Of a DNA stretch of 64,000 nucleotides, positions 11,786 to 23,631 are shown one piece after another. A program made the position numbers and the translations under genes. The notes under the pieces are model-generated. The model was not told the origin of the DNA. It saw only the letters and a program-made list of their open reading frames with translations, and searched no databases. Every line of letters starts with the position of its first letter. The first letter of the stretch is position 1. The DNA comes from Liolophura sinensis. Taxonomy: Eukaryota; Mollusca; Polyplacophora; Chitonida; Chitonidae. The stretch lies in assembly GCF_032854445.1 (NCBI RefSeq), contig NC_088295.1, positions 46,303,385 to 46,367,384 on the forward strand, read 5' to 3'.

Positions 11786-13264
11786 TTTGGTACGAGGCCA
11801 TTAGCCCATCGAAGCGGTAAATAATCAAAGGGATATGTTTGACATAGAAAACGCAGTACACGTAAATGTCGTGGATATTTTCAACAAACATAAATAGTCC
11901 GGTAAAATAGTCACAAATATGGCTTTGTGTCATTAAGTTTTAAAACAACAATAAGCGTGTTAAAGTGCTAAGTATAGCAAAACATGTGGCTTGTTTACCC
12001 ATGAAACGTGTGACATTTGTAAACATGTGACTTTGTAAACATATCACGTCTTTATTTTAATTTTACAAGTTTATCACTTTTTAACACTTAATAACACAAA
12101 GTGTACATCCATCATGTTACTATGCATTTATAATAAGCACGCCTTTCAATTACTAAAGATATCTAGTATGAATATACACCAGAGCCTGGTAGTTCAAAAC
12201 TGTCTGAGGATTTAATACCAGACTTAACTATAAGCCAAATCTTCAGTTTTGTAGTTGGCTCCACAAAAATAATGTAACAATAGATTAAATATGAACTACA
12301 TCTGCTACTGTTCCATCTGGTTTCTGTACAACTGTATTGGTTGTTTGGTTTTGTTAAAATCGTAAATATATAATATGACTTCCGGTATTAGATAGTACAC
12401 TTTTCAACAACTGGACCCAGGACGCGTTTATTAACTGTAACAGAAATATATTTATAAACGAAGTCCTTTTTATTTAAAGCTTCGGGGGTTATTTTCCTCC
12501 AAAACAAATCAGCCCTGCCCCCCCCCCTCCCGCCTCCTGAAGAGGATATGCTAATTGTTCTTCGTGTTACATGCAGGAACACAAACCTAGAGGTGGATGT
12601 TTTTGCAGGTTATCGGGAAGAAGATTGACATGTTCATGAGGTAATCACGATTATGAAACGCCTTTTTCTGTTAAATGCCTTCAGGGCAGATTGTGTCATT
12701 ATACCTAGAGATCCTACGGGGTGTTCAATTACGGGCCACTGCGCAGCTGGCCTTTTCAACCAAACGTTGTCATGAGCTCAGATAACGCCTAGCGCAACCA
12801 AGCTTAATTTAAACAACTGCCAAGTGGAAAACAATGGACGTGAATGGTTGATGCTTTGCTACTTTAAGGTATTAAAAGTTTATTTATTTAACCACCATTT
12901 TACGCAACACATACGAGTTGTGTTAGTTATACATCGGGTGTCAGGACCCGCGATAAACTCTTTGCGCATTAAGGAAAAAGGAAAGTCAAAGATTTCGTCT
13001 TCGTATTATTTGAAAGAGAACATGGTTTTTTCCGTCTGATAACAACGTCCTTTTTATGTCATCGGTAATGATTTCACAATTAGTTTAAATCAGTTCAGAT
13101 AATAAGCTCAATGTAGACAAGATATCCGTGCGTATGCTATGTCTCAGTTGATTTACGCCAATCATATTGCCACAATTTTCCACTTCCAGACGATAACTTG
13201 GGTTGGTTTTTCCTGCTTTGCGTGTTTAGACCCAGCCCACTTGTTTTACCTTAAACATTAAAAG

Positions 13265-13318
13265 AGATCTGATATTCTTGATTACGGCGTAAAACACCAG
13301 TCAAGTAAATAAATAAAA
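13265..13318 (+). mobile_element. Family A SINE tail remnant
   Basis: Contains GATATTCTTGATTACGGCGT, then AAAACACCAGTCAAGTAAAT and an AAATAAA end. Only the last ~50 bases of a family A copy remain. Confidence 0.7.
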
Positions 13319-13879
13319 GAGATCGAACCTGTAGACGATAACCATATGATACGGTGCTCAAACAACTTGAAAGCGTTTATCTCGCTTTTGATATCCATTT
13401 GTTTGGTATAGCAAACCCGTATTTACAGGAAAGATATTTTTGATTCAGGGATAGTGGTTACAGTTGTTTTGTTTTCTTTAAAGACACCAGCTGAAGTATA
13501 CAAAGCCTCAGCCAATTCAGCAGGGAGTGGATTCGTACTTTGATTACATTTCAGGACAAACTTTATGTAGTAAACAATTCCGTGACATATTCAATAAATA
13601 TATAAATTAAATTCCAATCTGACCTATACAAGAGGGAGTTGGGGGTATACGGGTGCATCAGTCATCATCAGAAACTGTATCGTGAAGCACTGTATGACTG
13701 ATTTTAAATGCATGAAAAGGAACTGTAACAAAAAGATTATGTTTCAATGCCAAATGAAGAAAATTATGCCCCTGCATTTCTGTTCAAAAACATTCATTTT
13801 GGAGGTATTTTTAAACCTGTTAATCACACCTCTACATTATGCATATTTTTCGTCAACGGTCGGATTTTTTCAGAAACTA

Positions 13880-14085
13880 CGGCATCGTTGATCTTGCTCG
13901 GAACTCGGTGAACACCTCCGAACTGCCCCGAGCCCGGTGAACGGTGTCGCAGCCCTGTCGGTAAGGGGACACGTAGTCACTGCACAGCTCCTCCGGGCCC
14001 CTACGCCGGTCCCCACTCGGTCTGTTCCCCACAACCCGCACCTATTCGGCCAGACCCGTTCGATCTGTTCCCCACAGAGCTCTTT
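13880..14085 (+). other. GC-rich block of unknown nature
   Basis: About 200 bases rich in CCC, GGC and CG inside otherwise AT-rich intron sequence. It contains a near-duplicate, GTCTGTTCCCCACA (about 14028) and ATCTGTTCCCCACA (about 14064), and paired CCCGGTGAAC/CTCGGTGAAC motifs around 13904-13942. No long open frame or domain was recognised. The strand is arbitrary. Confidence 0.5.
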
Positions 14086-15103
14086 TTAAACATCGTTGAA
14101 GTCACTGCTGCAAGCCACTTAAGTTCCGGACTGACCACTGGAGCCTTAAGAGAACTGTACTTTGAAGCCATTTTTATCCCCGAAAGTGAAAGTCGAAAAA
14201 TTTGTTTGTATTCTTATAGGTGATTACACATGATAATCTGCATATTAAGAAATAAAACCAAAGTGTTTCATGTATCCTTAAAGATCAAAGCACAGTACTT
14301 TGTGTCTTTACAGGGAATTACCTGAACTCTCATTGAGATAAATATAAAAATATAATGTTAATAATGTGGAATGTTGTTTATTTAATTTGTAGTTGAAGTG
14401 TGCCTGACTTTATCATTAAGGGAATTCTACATAAATATTGTCCTGTGTTGATTGAAAGATTCAACCTGGCATACTTAACAGATGCGATGTAAACGATCCA
14501 ATGTTATGTTACGTTTGTCATTTAACTTGCAATGCATTGCACTGGACAGAAAATAGTCCACAGTGTATCTTCTTCGCCGTCGCGGCGGCTGGTGTTAAAT
14601 CTCGACTGTGCTGCGGCAGTACAACCTCGTGTCGCTGACACCTGATAAAATGCCATGGTTATTAGGTGATAATGACACAAACATGAAATTGCCGCATAAC
14701 ACAGAGCACCTGGCACAGAGTAGTTCCATGCATGGGTTTGACATTTCTACACAGTATAACAGAGCAGTAATAACCTATTTAGTATATTGTGAGGCTGAAG
14801 ATTAAGATTCGCTATGCATCCAACTTTACACGTGATTTAACCCAAATTTCAACACCTGCTAAAATACTATACGTGTGGTATGCCAAAAATTGGGTTCCTC
14901 CAGACAGTTCTTTTTCAGCTTTAGCAAAGAGATACAATATATTGTACGCTTCTTTGCTCTTTTCAGGGGTCCACATTCTATGTAGCATCAGATAACGATT
15001 TACTTTCCCCTATCATGGAGTGTGTGTTAGCCTCAAGAAACATATTTATTTTTCAGTATAACTATCAAAAACATTTAAATATATAAAAAATATAAGTTAC
15101 TAA

Positions 15104-15294
15104 GTGACCAAGATGGTTTAGCGTGCCAGCGTGGCGCTATGAAACAGGAGCCTCTCACAAATGCGGTCGTTATGAGTTCAAGTCCAGCTCACCGATCTGC
15201 GAATGGTTGTGGGTTTCCCCCCAGCTCTGCTCGATTTCATCCCATGCCGCCGTTCTTCAACACGTTGTAAAACACCAATCAAATAAATAAGAAG
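15104..15294 (+). mobile_element. Family A SINE with target-site duplication
   Basis: A tRNA-like head (AGATGGTTTAGCGTGCCAGC, then B-box-like ATGAGTTCAAGTCC) is followed by the GTGGGTTTCCCCCC core and a GTAAAACACCAATCAAATAA tail. Flanks repeat: ATAAGTTACTAA at 15092-15103 and ATAAATTACTAA at 15295-15306 (11 of 12 identical). It sits in the antisense orientation 44 bases inside intron 3, close to the donor of coding exon 3. Confidence 0.85.
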
Positions 15295-15350
15295 ATAAAT
15301 TACTAAAAAAACTGAATTATACAAATGGAAAATAGAAATGTGAAACGCAC

Positions 15351-15488
15351 CTTCAATGAGATGGACAACAAGGTCCGAAGTACGGAAGTCATATTTCAGG
15401 CGCATATGCAGACGTCCTAATGCTCTGTCCACTGACGACTGTTGCAGAACTGCATCTTTTCGAGGATAGAGATCCGGTCTAATGATGC
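15351..15488 (-). CDS. Syt12: Synaptotagmin-12-like, coding exon 3 (linker to C2A)
   Basis: 138 bases covering the end of codon 116 to the first base of codon 162. The acceptor is a T-rich tract ending in CCTCAG; the donor is GAAG|GTGCGT. It encodes the end of the linker (GIIRPDLYPRK) and the first C2A strands (GRLHMRLKYDFRTSDLVVHL). GRLH followed by a Lys-Tyr-Asp strand is the standard C2A opening. Because 138 is a multiple of three, skipping this exon would keep the frame but delete the first C2A strands. Confidence 0.94.
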
Positions 15489-15954
15489 CTGAGGAACAAG
15501 AAACAGAAATTATGTAATCATGCAAATACCATACAGATATCATCAGCCCCATGAAAATGCAGTTTTCACAGATTATTTATCTGTTTGTTTGATATTATCC
15601 GTTTACACTGACCAAAGATTTGTCCGTATACTATATCCTTGGCTAGCAAAGACAGCTATCATCATATCTCGTTAAATTATTCAAGGCATTCCGCATGACC
15701 TGGTCAAAAACGAGACCTGTGACAATGAAAATGTGGCGTTTTTTTGTGAGAATTAAGTTCACATTCATAATAATCTTAACACATCAAAACAGAGACCAGT
15801 GAATTTTGGTATTATAGAATATGAAACCAGAGTTGATGATTAAATATAATAAAAATTCATCAAATTTCAAATCATGAGGTGCGTAGTAATTCGTATGGAT
15901 ATTATAAATACTGTTCTTCATGTGATCCAAACCAATGCGTACATACTTGGGAAT

Positions 15955-16285
15955 GTAAGTGAATGAGTGCTTTCGGTTTAACGTCGTACAAAACAATTCT
16001 CAGTCATATGATAACGGAGGAGTTCTTAGAGTGCATGCAATGTATCCCCTTGTTACAGGACAGATTTCCAGCGCCCTTTTATCTCTTTTACCTAGAGCTG
16101 TGACGAATTACCAAAGGCAAGTAAGCTGCCCCACCCGACCCACTTTACAGATACGGTTCAACCAGTCGTTACACTATCCTCTTAAATGTTGAATGCGGCC
16201 GTAAGTGAGAAGGTCCTTCAGCAACCTGCGGATGGTCGTGGGTTTTCCCCGGGCTCTCCCACGCTCTACCAACAGAGCCGTCGGG
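15955..16285 (-). mobile_element. Family B element, reverse, containing a family A fragment
   Basis: Left to right: GAGTGCTTTCGGTTTAACGT, CAGTCATATGATAACGG, CCTTGTTACAGGACAGATTT, CAAAGGCAAGTAAGCTGCCC and CAACCAGTCGTTACACTATC are the reverse complement of family B. After 16197 the sequence switches to family A core, then returns at about 16261 to the reversed tRNA-like head (GCTCTACCAACAGAGCC). The family B copy is therefore split by family A sequence. Confidence 0.75.
16198..16260 (+). mobile_element. Family A core fragment nested in family B
   Basis: GGCCGTAAGTGAGAAGGTCC, CAGCAACCTGCGGATGGTCG and GGGTTTTCCCCGGGCTCT match the middle of family A only. Head and tail are absent, so this is a short core piece rather than a whole insertion. 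Confidence 0.7.
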
Positions 16286-17194
16286 GTCGTTATTTGTGAA
16301 TGCAGGGAGGCTCTATTACGCACCTGTATATGCATGATATAAAGTCTCATGTGTACTTTATTAAAAAAAACTTTACGTAAACAAACTTAGGAAAAACTTA
16401 AAATAGGTAAAGGTCGGGGCCTTTTTGACTTGGAGTATATATGTAACGGATGACATGGCAAGTTAACGGAGAACTATTTTACAGTGGACAGGAAACCATT
16501 CTAAGTAGTTTACACTCAACCCACCGATATCTCTCAACTTACTGGAATGGATTGTATAAACGCAAGACGAATTAAATTTAATGCATGGAAATCGCAGAAA
16601 TGTCTCCCTTTCCCTTACGCTTCATGGAAAGAATTAGCCGGATCTGATCGCTCGGAAAAGAGCAGATTTATGTCTCATTAGCACAAAGACGACAAATGTC
16701 AACCGAGTTAGGGACAATTGTGATGTTTGCGTCACCAGAGTCTCAGAGAACGCCATGCGTGGAGGCCTAAGGTTGCCGTGCGGAATGATACCTGTTCTGA
16801 AAATAAAGGAAACCTTCCTTGGACAAGCCAACTGACGTCTGTAGACAACAACGACCTCGCTAAGAGAGCAATCACCCGCAGTCGACTTCACTATAGTATT
16901 AGGCTCGTCAACAACGCAGAGTTCAGCAAAGTATAAGTTTTAAAAATAGATCCGACTTCATACTGTAACCTGTTAACCTGTTAAATCAGGTATTGCAAGC
17001 TGAGGAATAAGCAACTTGGTAATGTGATGTAAGCAATGAGGAGTTTTGGATGTTTGTCATGTACGAAGAACTCTAGTGAAATTGTCCAAATAAAAATTCA
17101 AATTGTCAGCCGACAATAAAAAACGAGTTGAATCAAAGCCAAATTGCCAAATTTCAGCTTGCCCTTTGGGAATTAGCACCCATAACACCAGTAC

Positions 17195-17470
17195 CACAAG
17201 TATATGAGACTCGAACAGCCTCCAGGAATCGGGTCGTGACAGAGAAGCTTGTTGCGGGTGAGAGTTCAATCCTGGCTTTGGACAGGGAATGTGTAGATTT
17301 AATTTTCAAACATTCGTTGTAGACTACTTGTCCCCCACACTAAGTGTCACACTAAGGAAACGGGGTCAGTGGTTTACCTCGAGCATTCCAGCAATTTCGT
17401 CCACCCATAAAACTAACCACCACAGTATAAGTAAAAAAATCGGGTGTATTACATTATAATGACCATTGAA
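17195..17470 (+). mobile_element. Worn family A-like SINE
   Basis: A B-box-like GAGAGTTCAATCCTGG at about 17260 is followed by diverged core pieces: GGTTTACCTCGAGCATTCC, CGTCCACCCATAAAACTAAC, CACAGTATAAGTAAAAAAAT and GGGTGTATTACATTATAAT. The order is that of family A, but the identity is low. Confidence 0.5.
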
Positions 17471-18911
17471 ATAAACAAATTTTAGCAAGCGAAAAAAACT
17501 GCGTCATTTATCGGAGTGCACGCCAGGTGAAAATTGAGGTTATAGTGACGGTCCGTAACTGTGTCTAAACCAGTTTTCTTACCAGTTGATTTATTTATTC
17601 ATTCACTGTAGATGATCTATTTTCGTGAGGATTCATGGCAATGGGAACGAGACAAAGCCTGCCTAAAAAATTAGCCGTAGCCTTTGTGGTTAAATTTAAG
17701 GGGTTATTTTTTTTGTAATCATTGTTATCATTAATGACCTTTTTGATTAAATGAATGCAGATTTTTACTGACCAACCGGAAATGACACTGATTTTAACCG
17801 GTCAGTATTAGGCTACTCAGTTTGAGTCTGTAAATCTCTTTGAACCTTATGAAAATGCTATACCTGAGATATTATGTGTGATGAAACACAGAAGCATTTA
17901 ACAGTTTTCTTTGTACAGACATAGAGAAATAAGCCACTTCCTTAAGATTATTGCCTGGCCGAACCCTAATTTTGAATATATGGGTTGATGGTACCCACCC
18001 GGAAGTTGAATATAAATATACTACTTCCGTCCACAGGGGGAGTTTCCTCTTGGACAAAATGCTTGTACCAATTTGACCACAGAATATCCATGCAATTGTT
18101 CACGGCACACAAAAGGACCTGATGCACAACTGGTTCCCCCACAAGCCTAAGTAGATTTTACAGGTCTGCGGCTTAATTTACTTGATTTGATGCAGATAGT
18201 TTGGTAATACGTTATAGCTCTAAGACAGGTTTCGCCACCGCCAACGCCGCACTTTAATTCTCTAAAATGTTTATAACCAACACTTTCCCATATGGGCGGC
18301 TTTCTGGGAGGCAGGCTTCAATAAGTGAATACAACCTTTTAGCACTTGTCAGTACATCCTAGACTGCTCACCCACACTGTCACAGCCCTGATAACCGCAC
18401 ACCATGGGGACCAGTTTTGATAACCATTATCTCTAACGTCGCGGTCTCTAAAGCTGGCTCACTACCAGCAAACAGAAATGCCGCAAACCACTTTGCGACC
18501 GTCTCTGAGGCGTCCAGACGCTACACAAGTATCATATCTCCGTTGTTAAGGCACATTTTTTACATACTGTCGCATCTATATGATATAGCCGCCTTTTGGA
18601 ACAGGGGATGCACAAAACACATTTACATTTTTTACGTATCAGGTCAAATAAAAAGCCTTTAAGTTACTTCAAAAAAGGCTATGTCGGCGACAGCTTCTTA
18701 AAGTAGAAGTGAAGAAAATCAGAGTATTAAAGTAATAGCTGTCAATTTATATTTCTACCAATGTATGTTTATGCCATCATTTGGAAATCTGTACAATAAG
18801 GAATATATAGGCTTATATGTGTGAATGTGTGAGCAAGGACTGCATCGTATTCCTCGAGTTTTTGCCAGCTTAATGTGCACTGTGATGCCTTTAAGCGTTT
18901 CGAATCAATCT

Positions 18912-19172
18912 AGATTAGTGACGTCTAATAAATTGCAAAAAAAAAACAAACACCACTGCATTTCTTTTACTTAATTCTGTTTAAATCATGGGGCTAGGAG
19001 GCGTGTAAACTGCTATTATTTATGCCCTTACATGAACAGTTAGAATAAAACCCTGATTGAGGTGAATTGACAAGAGGCCATATTTCACCGGTTGCGTGTG
19101 ACCTTTTGCCAGCCATCACACTGACGTTGCCGCTCTTGATTTACTCTCTATGCTGTACGTCTTTAATCACCT
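18912..19172 (+). repeat. Family D dispersed repeat, forward copy
   Basis: Starts GATTAGTGACGTCTAATAAA and continues through CATGGGGCTAGGAGGCGTGT, CATGAACAGTTAGAATAAAA and TGACAAGAGGCC to GATTTACTCTCTATGCTGTA and CGTCTTTAAT. The reverse copy at 20630-20890 carries the same blocks in order. No tRNA-like head and no coding capacity were seen; a non-autonomous DNA element is possible. Confidence 0.75.
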
Positions 19173-19322
19173 ACGTGCATTCTAAGCCTACATTGCTATA
19201 TGTATATGAGCCTGAGCGCAAACATGGTGGCCGAAATATAGACTGACAACCATGTTTTTAATACTCGGAGTTCCTTTCCTTCTATTTTATGCAGAACTGA
19301 TCTGGATTTCGGTGCTTCTTAG

Positions 19323-19590
19323 CTTGTCACGGCCCTCGCTGGCTGATCAGGTGGTTCAAATGCTGGATCGCTACAATTAGTTAACAGGCTCAATGAAGTC
19401 AGTGTTCGAATCTAGCTCTCGCTGTTGATTGGCTACAGCCTAACGTCAGGAAGTTGGTCAAGCAAATATCTATGGAAGGACGGCGATTTATTCCGGGGAA
19501 CTCCGGTTTCAACAACCTGTAAACCTGACCGGTGATATATAAGTGAAACATAATCGGCGTTAAGAACCAATGAAATAAATAAATACGTCT
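19323..19590 (+). mobile_element. Diverged family A-type SINE
   Basis: A tRNA-like head (CTGGCTGATCAGGTGGTTCA as A box, GTGTTCGAATCTAGC as B box at about 19402) leads into CGGGGAACTCCGGTTTCAAC, GATATATAAGTGAAACATAA, a GGCGTTAAGAACC block and an AAATAAATAAATA tail. It is a subfamily distinct from the copies at 53807 and 59459. Confidence 0.75.
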
Positions 19591-19849
19591 AGCTTGACAA
19601 TTCGCATAGTAAAATATTGTTCCAATTAAGGGAGAGCAATTTCCATTTGTGTCGTATTTTGCCTTGTAGAAAGAATCGTAAAATTCCTGGATCCATATTC
19701 AGTTCCATACAGAATCCAATGGCCTGTGCCAAGCTCTTCACACCTTTCCCCGTAAAGTAGTTGACAGACAAGACGGACAAACAAACAAACGCACAAACAT
19801 ATGATCTTTTTTGTGGGTGGTGACAAAGAGGTGCAAGACATAAACTTAC

Positions 19850-20009
19850 CAAAGGTCGCCTCAAAGACAGAGCTGTCCACGCTTGTGTCACTTTTGGCAC
19901 TGAGACTGCTCGTGTCATCGGTGAACTGGTCACTGCGAATACTCGAGCGGGAAGGCGTGGACATCAGGCGGGGTTGGACCTGTTTGTGCTCGCGGGTCAG
20001 GCTTATCTC
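19850..20009 (-). CDS. Syt12: Synaptotagmin-12-like, coding exon 2 (cytosolic linker)
   Basis: 160 bases encoding residues 63-115 and the first base of Gly116. The acceptor is CTTGCAG; the donor is TTTG|GTAAGT. The linker is rich in Ser, Thr and Asp (LSAKSDTSVDSSVFEATFG at 98-116), with basic patches around SRSSIR, and looks like a disordered, phosphorylatable region. The acidic/serine run ending in TFG resembles the segment before C2A in vertebrate SYT12 as recalled. Skipping this exon would shift the frame. Confidence 0.9.
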
Positions 20010-20629
20010 CTGCAAGTACACCATACAACAACATCGTAAGCAAGCCAAATCTTTAAAGAAAAAAAACAAACCCAAAAAAAAACAAAAAAAAAAAACACAC
20101 GACCAAACCCGTACCACATGAAGTGAGAACAAAATAAGTTAATATGTGTAAGTCAAATCTTTGATAAATATACACGGTCAAGCTCATACAACAATGTGGG
20201 AATGGAGTAACTTGACAAATGGACGCCAGAGAAACACGATCAGCCTGATTCCGCTGTATTTTCAAATTGGCAAGCTTGGTTTATGGCGAAAGGCGGTGGT
20301 TTTTTCTGGGTTCTGGCAAGTTCTCTTCCAACACGAATGTGACCTTTGCCCTGTATGTGATGTACATGTCACACAATAAAATAACTATACCGTTAATATC
20401 AAAGTTTTGAGAAAATAGAATATGTAGTATTTATTATTTAAGACAATAATCAAGACAGTGTACCTTACAGGGAGCAGCTTATAGTCCATGAAAAGAGTTA
20501 GAACATGGGTAATAATGTAATATGGATGCAGATAAATAATGATAATCGTAATAATTATACTGATGGTTTTAATAATAAGGATGATGATGCTGATGCTTAT
20601 TATGAAATTTATGATATTTGAGATACTAT

Positions 20630-20890
20630 GAAAGACGTACAGCACAGAGAGTAAATCCAGAGCAGCGACAAGCGTGATATATGGCAAACGATCACACCTA
20701 ACCGGCCTCTTGTCAATTTACCTCAGTGTTTTATTCTAATAGTTCATGCAAAATGCATAAATAGTAGCAAATTACACTCCCCCTAGCACCATGGCTTAAG
20801 CAGAATTAGGTAAAAAAAAACGGTAAAAAAAAAACGGTGATGTTAACTGCAATTTATTACACGTCACTCGTCTAGAATTTCTCAAAATGC
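20630..20890 (-). repeat. Family D dispersed repeat, reverse copy
   Basis: Minus-strand order: GAGTGACGTGTAATAAATTG, CTAATTCTGCTTAAGCCATG, GGTGCTAGGGGGAGTGTAAT, TGCATGAACTATTAGAATAA, TTGACAAGAGGCC, then TTTACTCTCTGTGCTGTACG. It is the inverted partner of 18912-19172 and the two copies enclose coding exon 2. Confidence 0.78.
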
Positions 20891-22369
20891 TGTGATGTCA
20901 TCGATGACCCAATTAGTGTTATAAATTATATAACGGATATGACAAAGGCGATGGCACATGTCCATGCATGGTATAATTATCTACCAACTCTGCGTTCCGT
21001 CTAAAATCACGTTTAAGTTTTAGAGAATGTGATGCTGGTATGAGGAACCAGATTCTCTAACGATCGACTTACAACAGACATTCTTAAAGACGATAACAAT
21101 GACAATGATGATGACGATGATAGCGATGGAAAAAATAAAAGAAAATGACGATAGCACAGACCAAAGCTACTTTCTTTATAAAATTCGGAAGACATTTACA
21201 TGTAATGTATCGCGTCTTGGTAAAAGTTACGTCTGAATATATTCCCATCCGCGAAGTAATACAGGATAGACATTAAGTTCTTAATGGACGTGTTTGTGGA
21301 TTGGAGGAACACATCATAATTCTGTTATGAACACAAAATTGGCTCACATGTATCTATAACCTTTTTCAAAATCATGATTATTATAAGCAAAGATCGACGT
21401 CAAAACACGTTTGGGTTAAAAATAATCAATATACTATATAATGTTTTTCTGTGATGTACGAAAGCATCGCTTATGGCATGCTGTGACATTTAGACTTAGT
21501 TCTCTTTGCCTATGGCTGCTCATTCTCGCGGTAAAAGTGTGTGATTAACACTGGAAAAAAACGGCGGCTTCGGATTTATCCGCAGCTCGACGACGAAGAA
21601 ATACATCGTTGAATTTGATAAAGGTAAAAATAAAACTACAGGACTCCAAGACACGGAATCTGGATTTGTTCGAATTCCTCTTGGCACCCTAAGTTTAATT
21701 CTCTGTCCATGGTTAGATTTGTGTGATGTGGACCTGTTTAGCCCGGAGTAACAGGAGGCGTATGGCAAAAGTGCACCTCTGTGGGAAGACAAAATTGGTA
21801 TTGGATAGGTCCACTCTTGAACAGAATGTTTATTTGAACTTGGTTGGGTGGGGGGGGGGGGGGGCTTCCTGAGGTACAATATGATTATCGGATATTCTTC
21901 AGTGTTATTAGGCCAGTCGGAAAGGGTACAAATAGCAAAGGAAATTATATAGGTCTGGCGACACCGTCGTGGAAATTATCCTATGGTTTATAACATGAAT
22001 ATGTTGTCTCCCAAAACTGGGTTTGACCAGTTGTCCTCAGACAGATAAACGACCCAAACTGTAGCGTGCTCCAAATGCATATTTGTCTACTTCACGAACA
22101 GCTACCACAATATTTCCATAACGGGTTTTATCATTAAGCCATACATCCCATACACGAATAGCGAGCATTTCCAAACTCGAAAGACTACAATTTCACGTCC
22201 AGCTTTATTAGCCAAAATTACAGTAATAAAAATTGCCACGACAAGACCACATTGTACGTACAACAGCACTTTTTCAATATGGGCTAGGGATTGGTACTGG
22301 AGTATGTGGTCTATCGAAGAGCATGCTCCAAACTTTGCATGCAACATTGCAGCCGGTTAATGCAATCGT

Positions 22370-22515
22370 CGTGCCATCGTTTCATTGTGATATTCGAAGC
22401 GATAAGACGATGGCTGGAAGCTTCGTTTCATCGTACCATGGTTTAGTGCTATTATGTCATCGATGGTGCCATCAATACCACGATGGAACGATGGTATACG
22501 ATAATGGCTTTATCC
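22370..22515. repeat. Cluster of inverted CCATCG/CGATGG motifs
   Basis: About 140 bases contain repeated GCCATCG, CGATGG, CATCGTACCATGG, CATCGATGGTGCCATC and ACGATGGAACGATGG units in both orientations, giving many possible small hairpins. No terminal inverted repeats or target duplication were identified. Confidence 0.5.
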
Positions 22516-23631
22516 GGCTTCCATAGCGCGATGAGATTATTTTGTACCATAATAATATCTTCATTTATTGAGGGTAACTCAGCCAATTTGTACAAAACTG
22601 TTCTTCCCCAAAACCTTCACAACAAAAAAGAAAGAAAGAAAGAAAATAATACATAGAAATAGTTAGACAGTGACAAAGGACAAATGTGACTACTGCCCTC
22701 ACAACTGTCCCAACCAGCAGGTGAGACAGGCCCATGGGGAAACGGTCCATTACCGATCCCTTCCCGCCCCGCCTGCTGGCTGGATCCCCTGTACACATAA
22801 ACAAAGCAATGAACAAGTGAGTGAGAGATGACCCCTGGGTAGCCTTATATTTTCTCCCTCGTATATAATGTATTTCTCTCTTAGTAATCAATACTCAATT
22901 TCCAGCTGTGAGTCATCTGATAGGAACTAAAAGTCACATGCGGAAGAATCTGTAAATATTACCGGAGGTTTATTGACCTAGCTGAATTAGGTCAGATGTA
23001 GTCTTATCATATCATGTCAAACAACAACTGGTATGATAGCACTAAATATCGAGATCGAATCTTAACCATGGAAATTTCTCAATTTCTTTAGATAATGACC
23101 ACTTAAAAAGGCAACACAGGTCGTTATGTGTTAAAGCAAACATACTACATGTAATTCGAAAACTATGTGCTTGTTCCCCTGTTGTTAAATGTGGTTTCTT
23201 CCTAACCTATACTTAAACTTATACCTAACTTAAACGATATACAATGTAAAAGACTACGCCATGCAGGGTAAAACAAGGGCAGTCATGGCAAATGCTCATT
23301 CATAAAGGTGAAATTCGCAGTGTCTGTGAAAACATCATGCCTGCTTCATCGTACTATTCCCGATAGTGCGTTAAAACAACATTTTTTAACGGCTTGCAAA
23401 CGGCTTATCACAGATTTGGGGTTGCATCCAGAATTATTTGCAGTAGTCCGAGAACACTGACTAGCGGGTTGAGAAATGGATGCTCCATGATTTTGGCTGG
23501 AATTGAGCAGTCGTGATTATGGCGTAGCCAAATATTTTTCGACCTACTCGTCAGTATACTCGGACTAGATTTCCACTGCCAAAATCTTCCCGTACTTACA
23601 ATATTTTATAAAACCAATACAAAAGTGCGTC

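Larger units (their letters stand above)
9324..15350 (-). other. Intron 3 of the synaptotagmin gene
   Basis: 6027 bases from GTGCGT at 15350 to TTTTAG at 9324. It holds a family D copy interrupted by a family A fragment (9445-9835), a family B-related copy (11525-11785), a C-run at 12518-12527, a family A tail (13265-13318), a GC-rich block (13880-14085) and a full-length family A SINE (15104-15294). No extra coding exon was recognised. Confidence 0.8.
15489..19849 (-). other. Intron 2 of the synaptotagmin gene
   Basis: 4361 bases from GTAAGT at 19849 to CCTCAG at 15489. It holds a nested family B/family A insertion (15955-16285), a worn family A-like copy (17195-17470), a family D copy on the plus strand (18912-19172) and a family A-like SINE (19323-19590). 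Confidence 0.8.

Noticed and set aside
19589-20132. Long minus-strand open frames (114 and 168 codons) around coding exon 2
   Set aside because: Only 19850-20009 has splice borders and synaptotagmin-like residues. The rest is intron read-through, including poly-T encoded Phe runs.
21520-21879. 119-codon minus-strand frame and a 63-codon plus-strand frame (to TAA near 21752)
   Set aside because: Neither has a recognisable domain or convincing splice borders. The minus frame includes a proline run from the G homopolymer. The plus frame is mildly protein-like, but there is no basis for a call.
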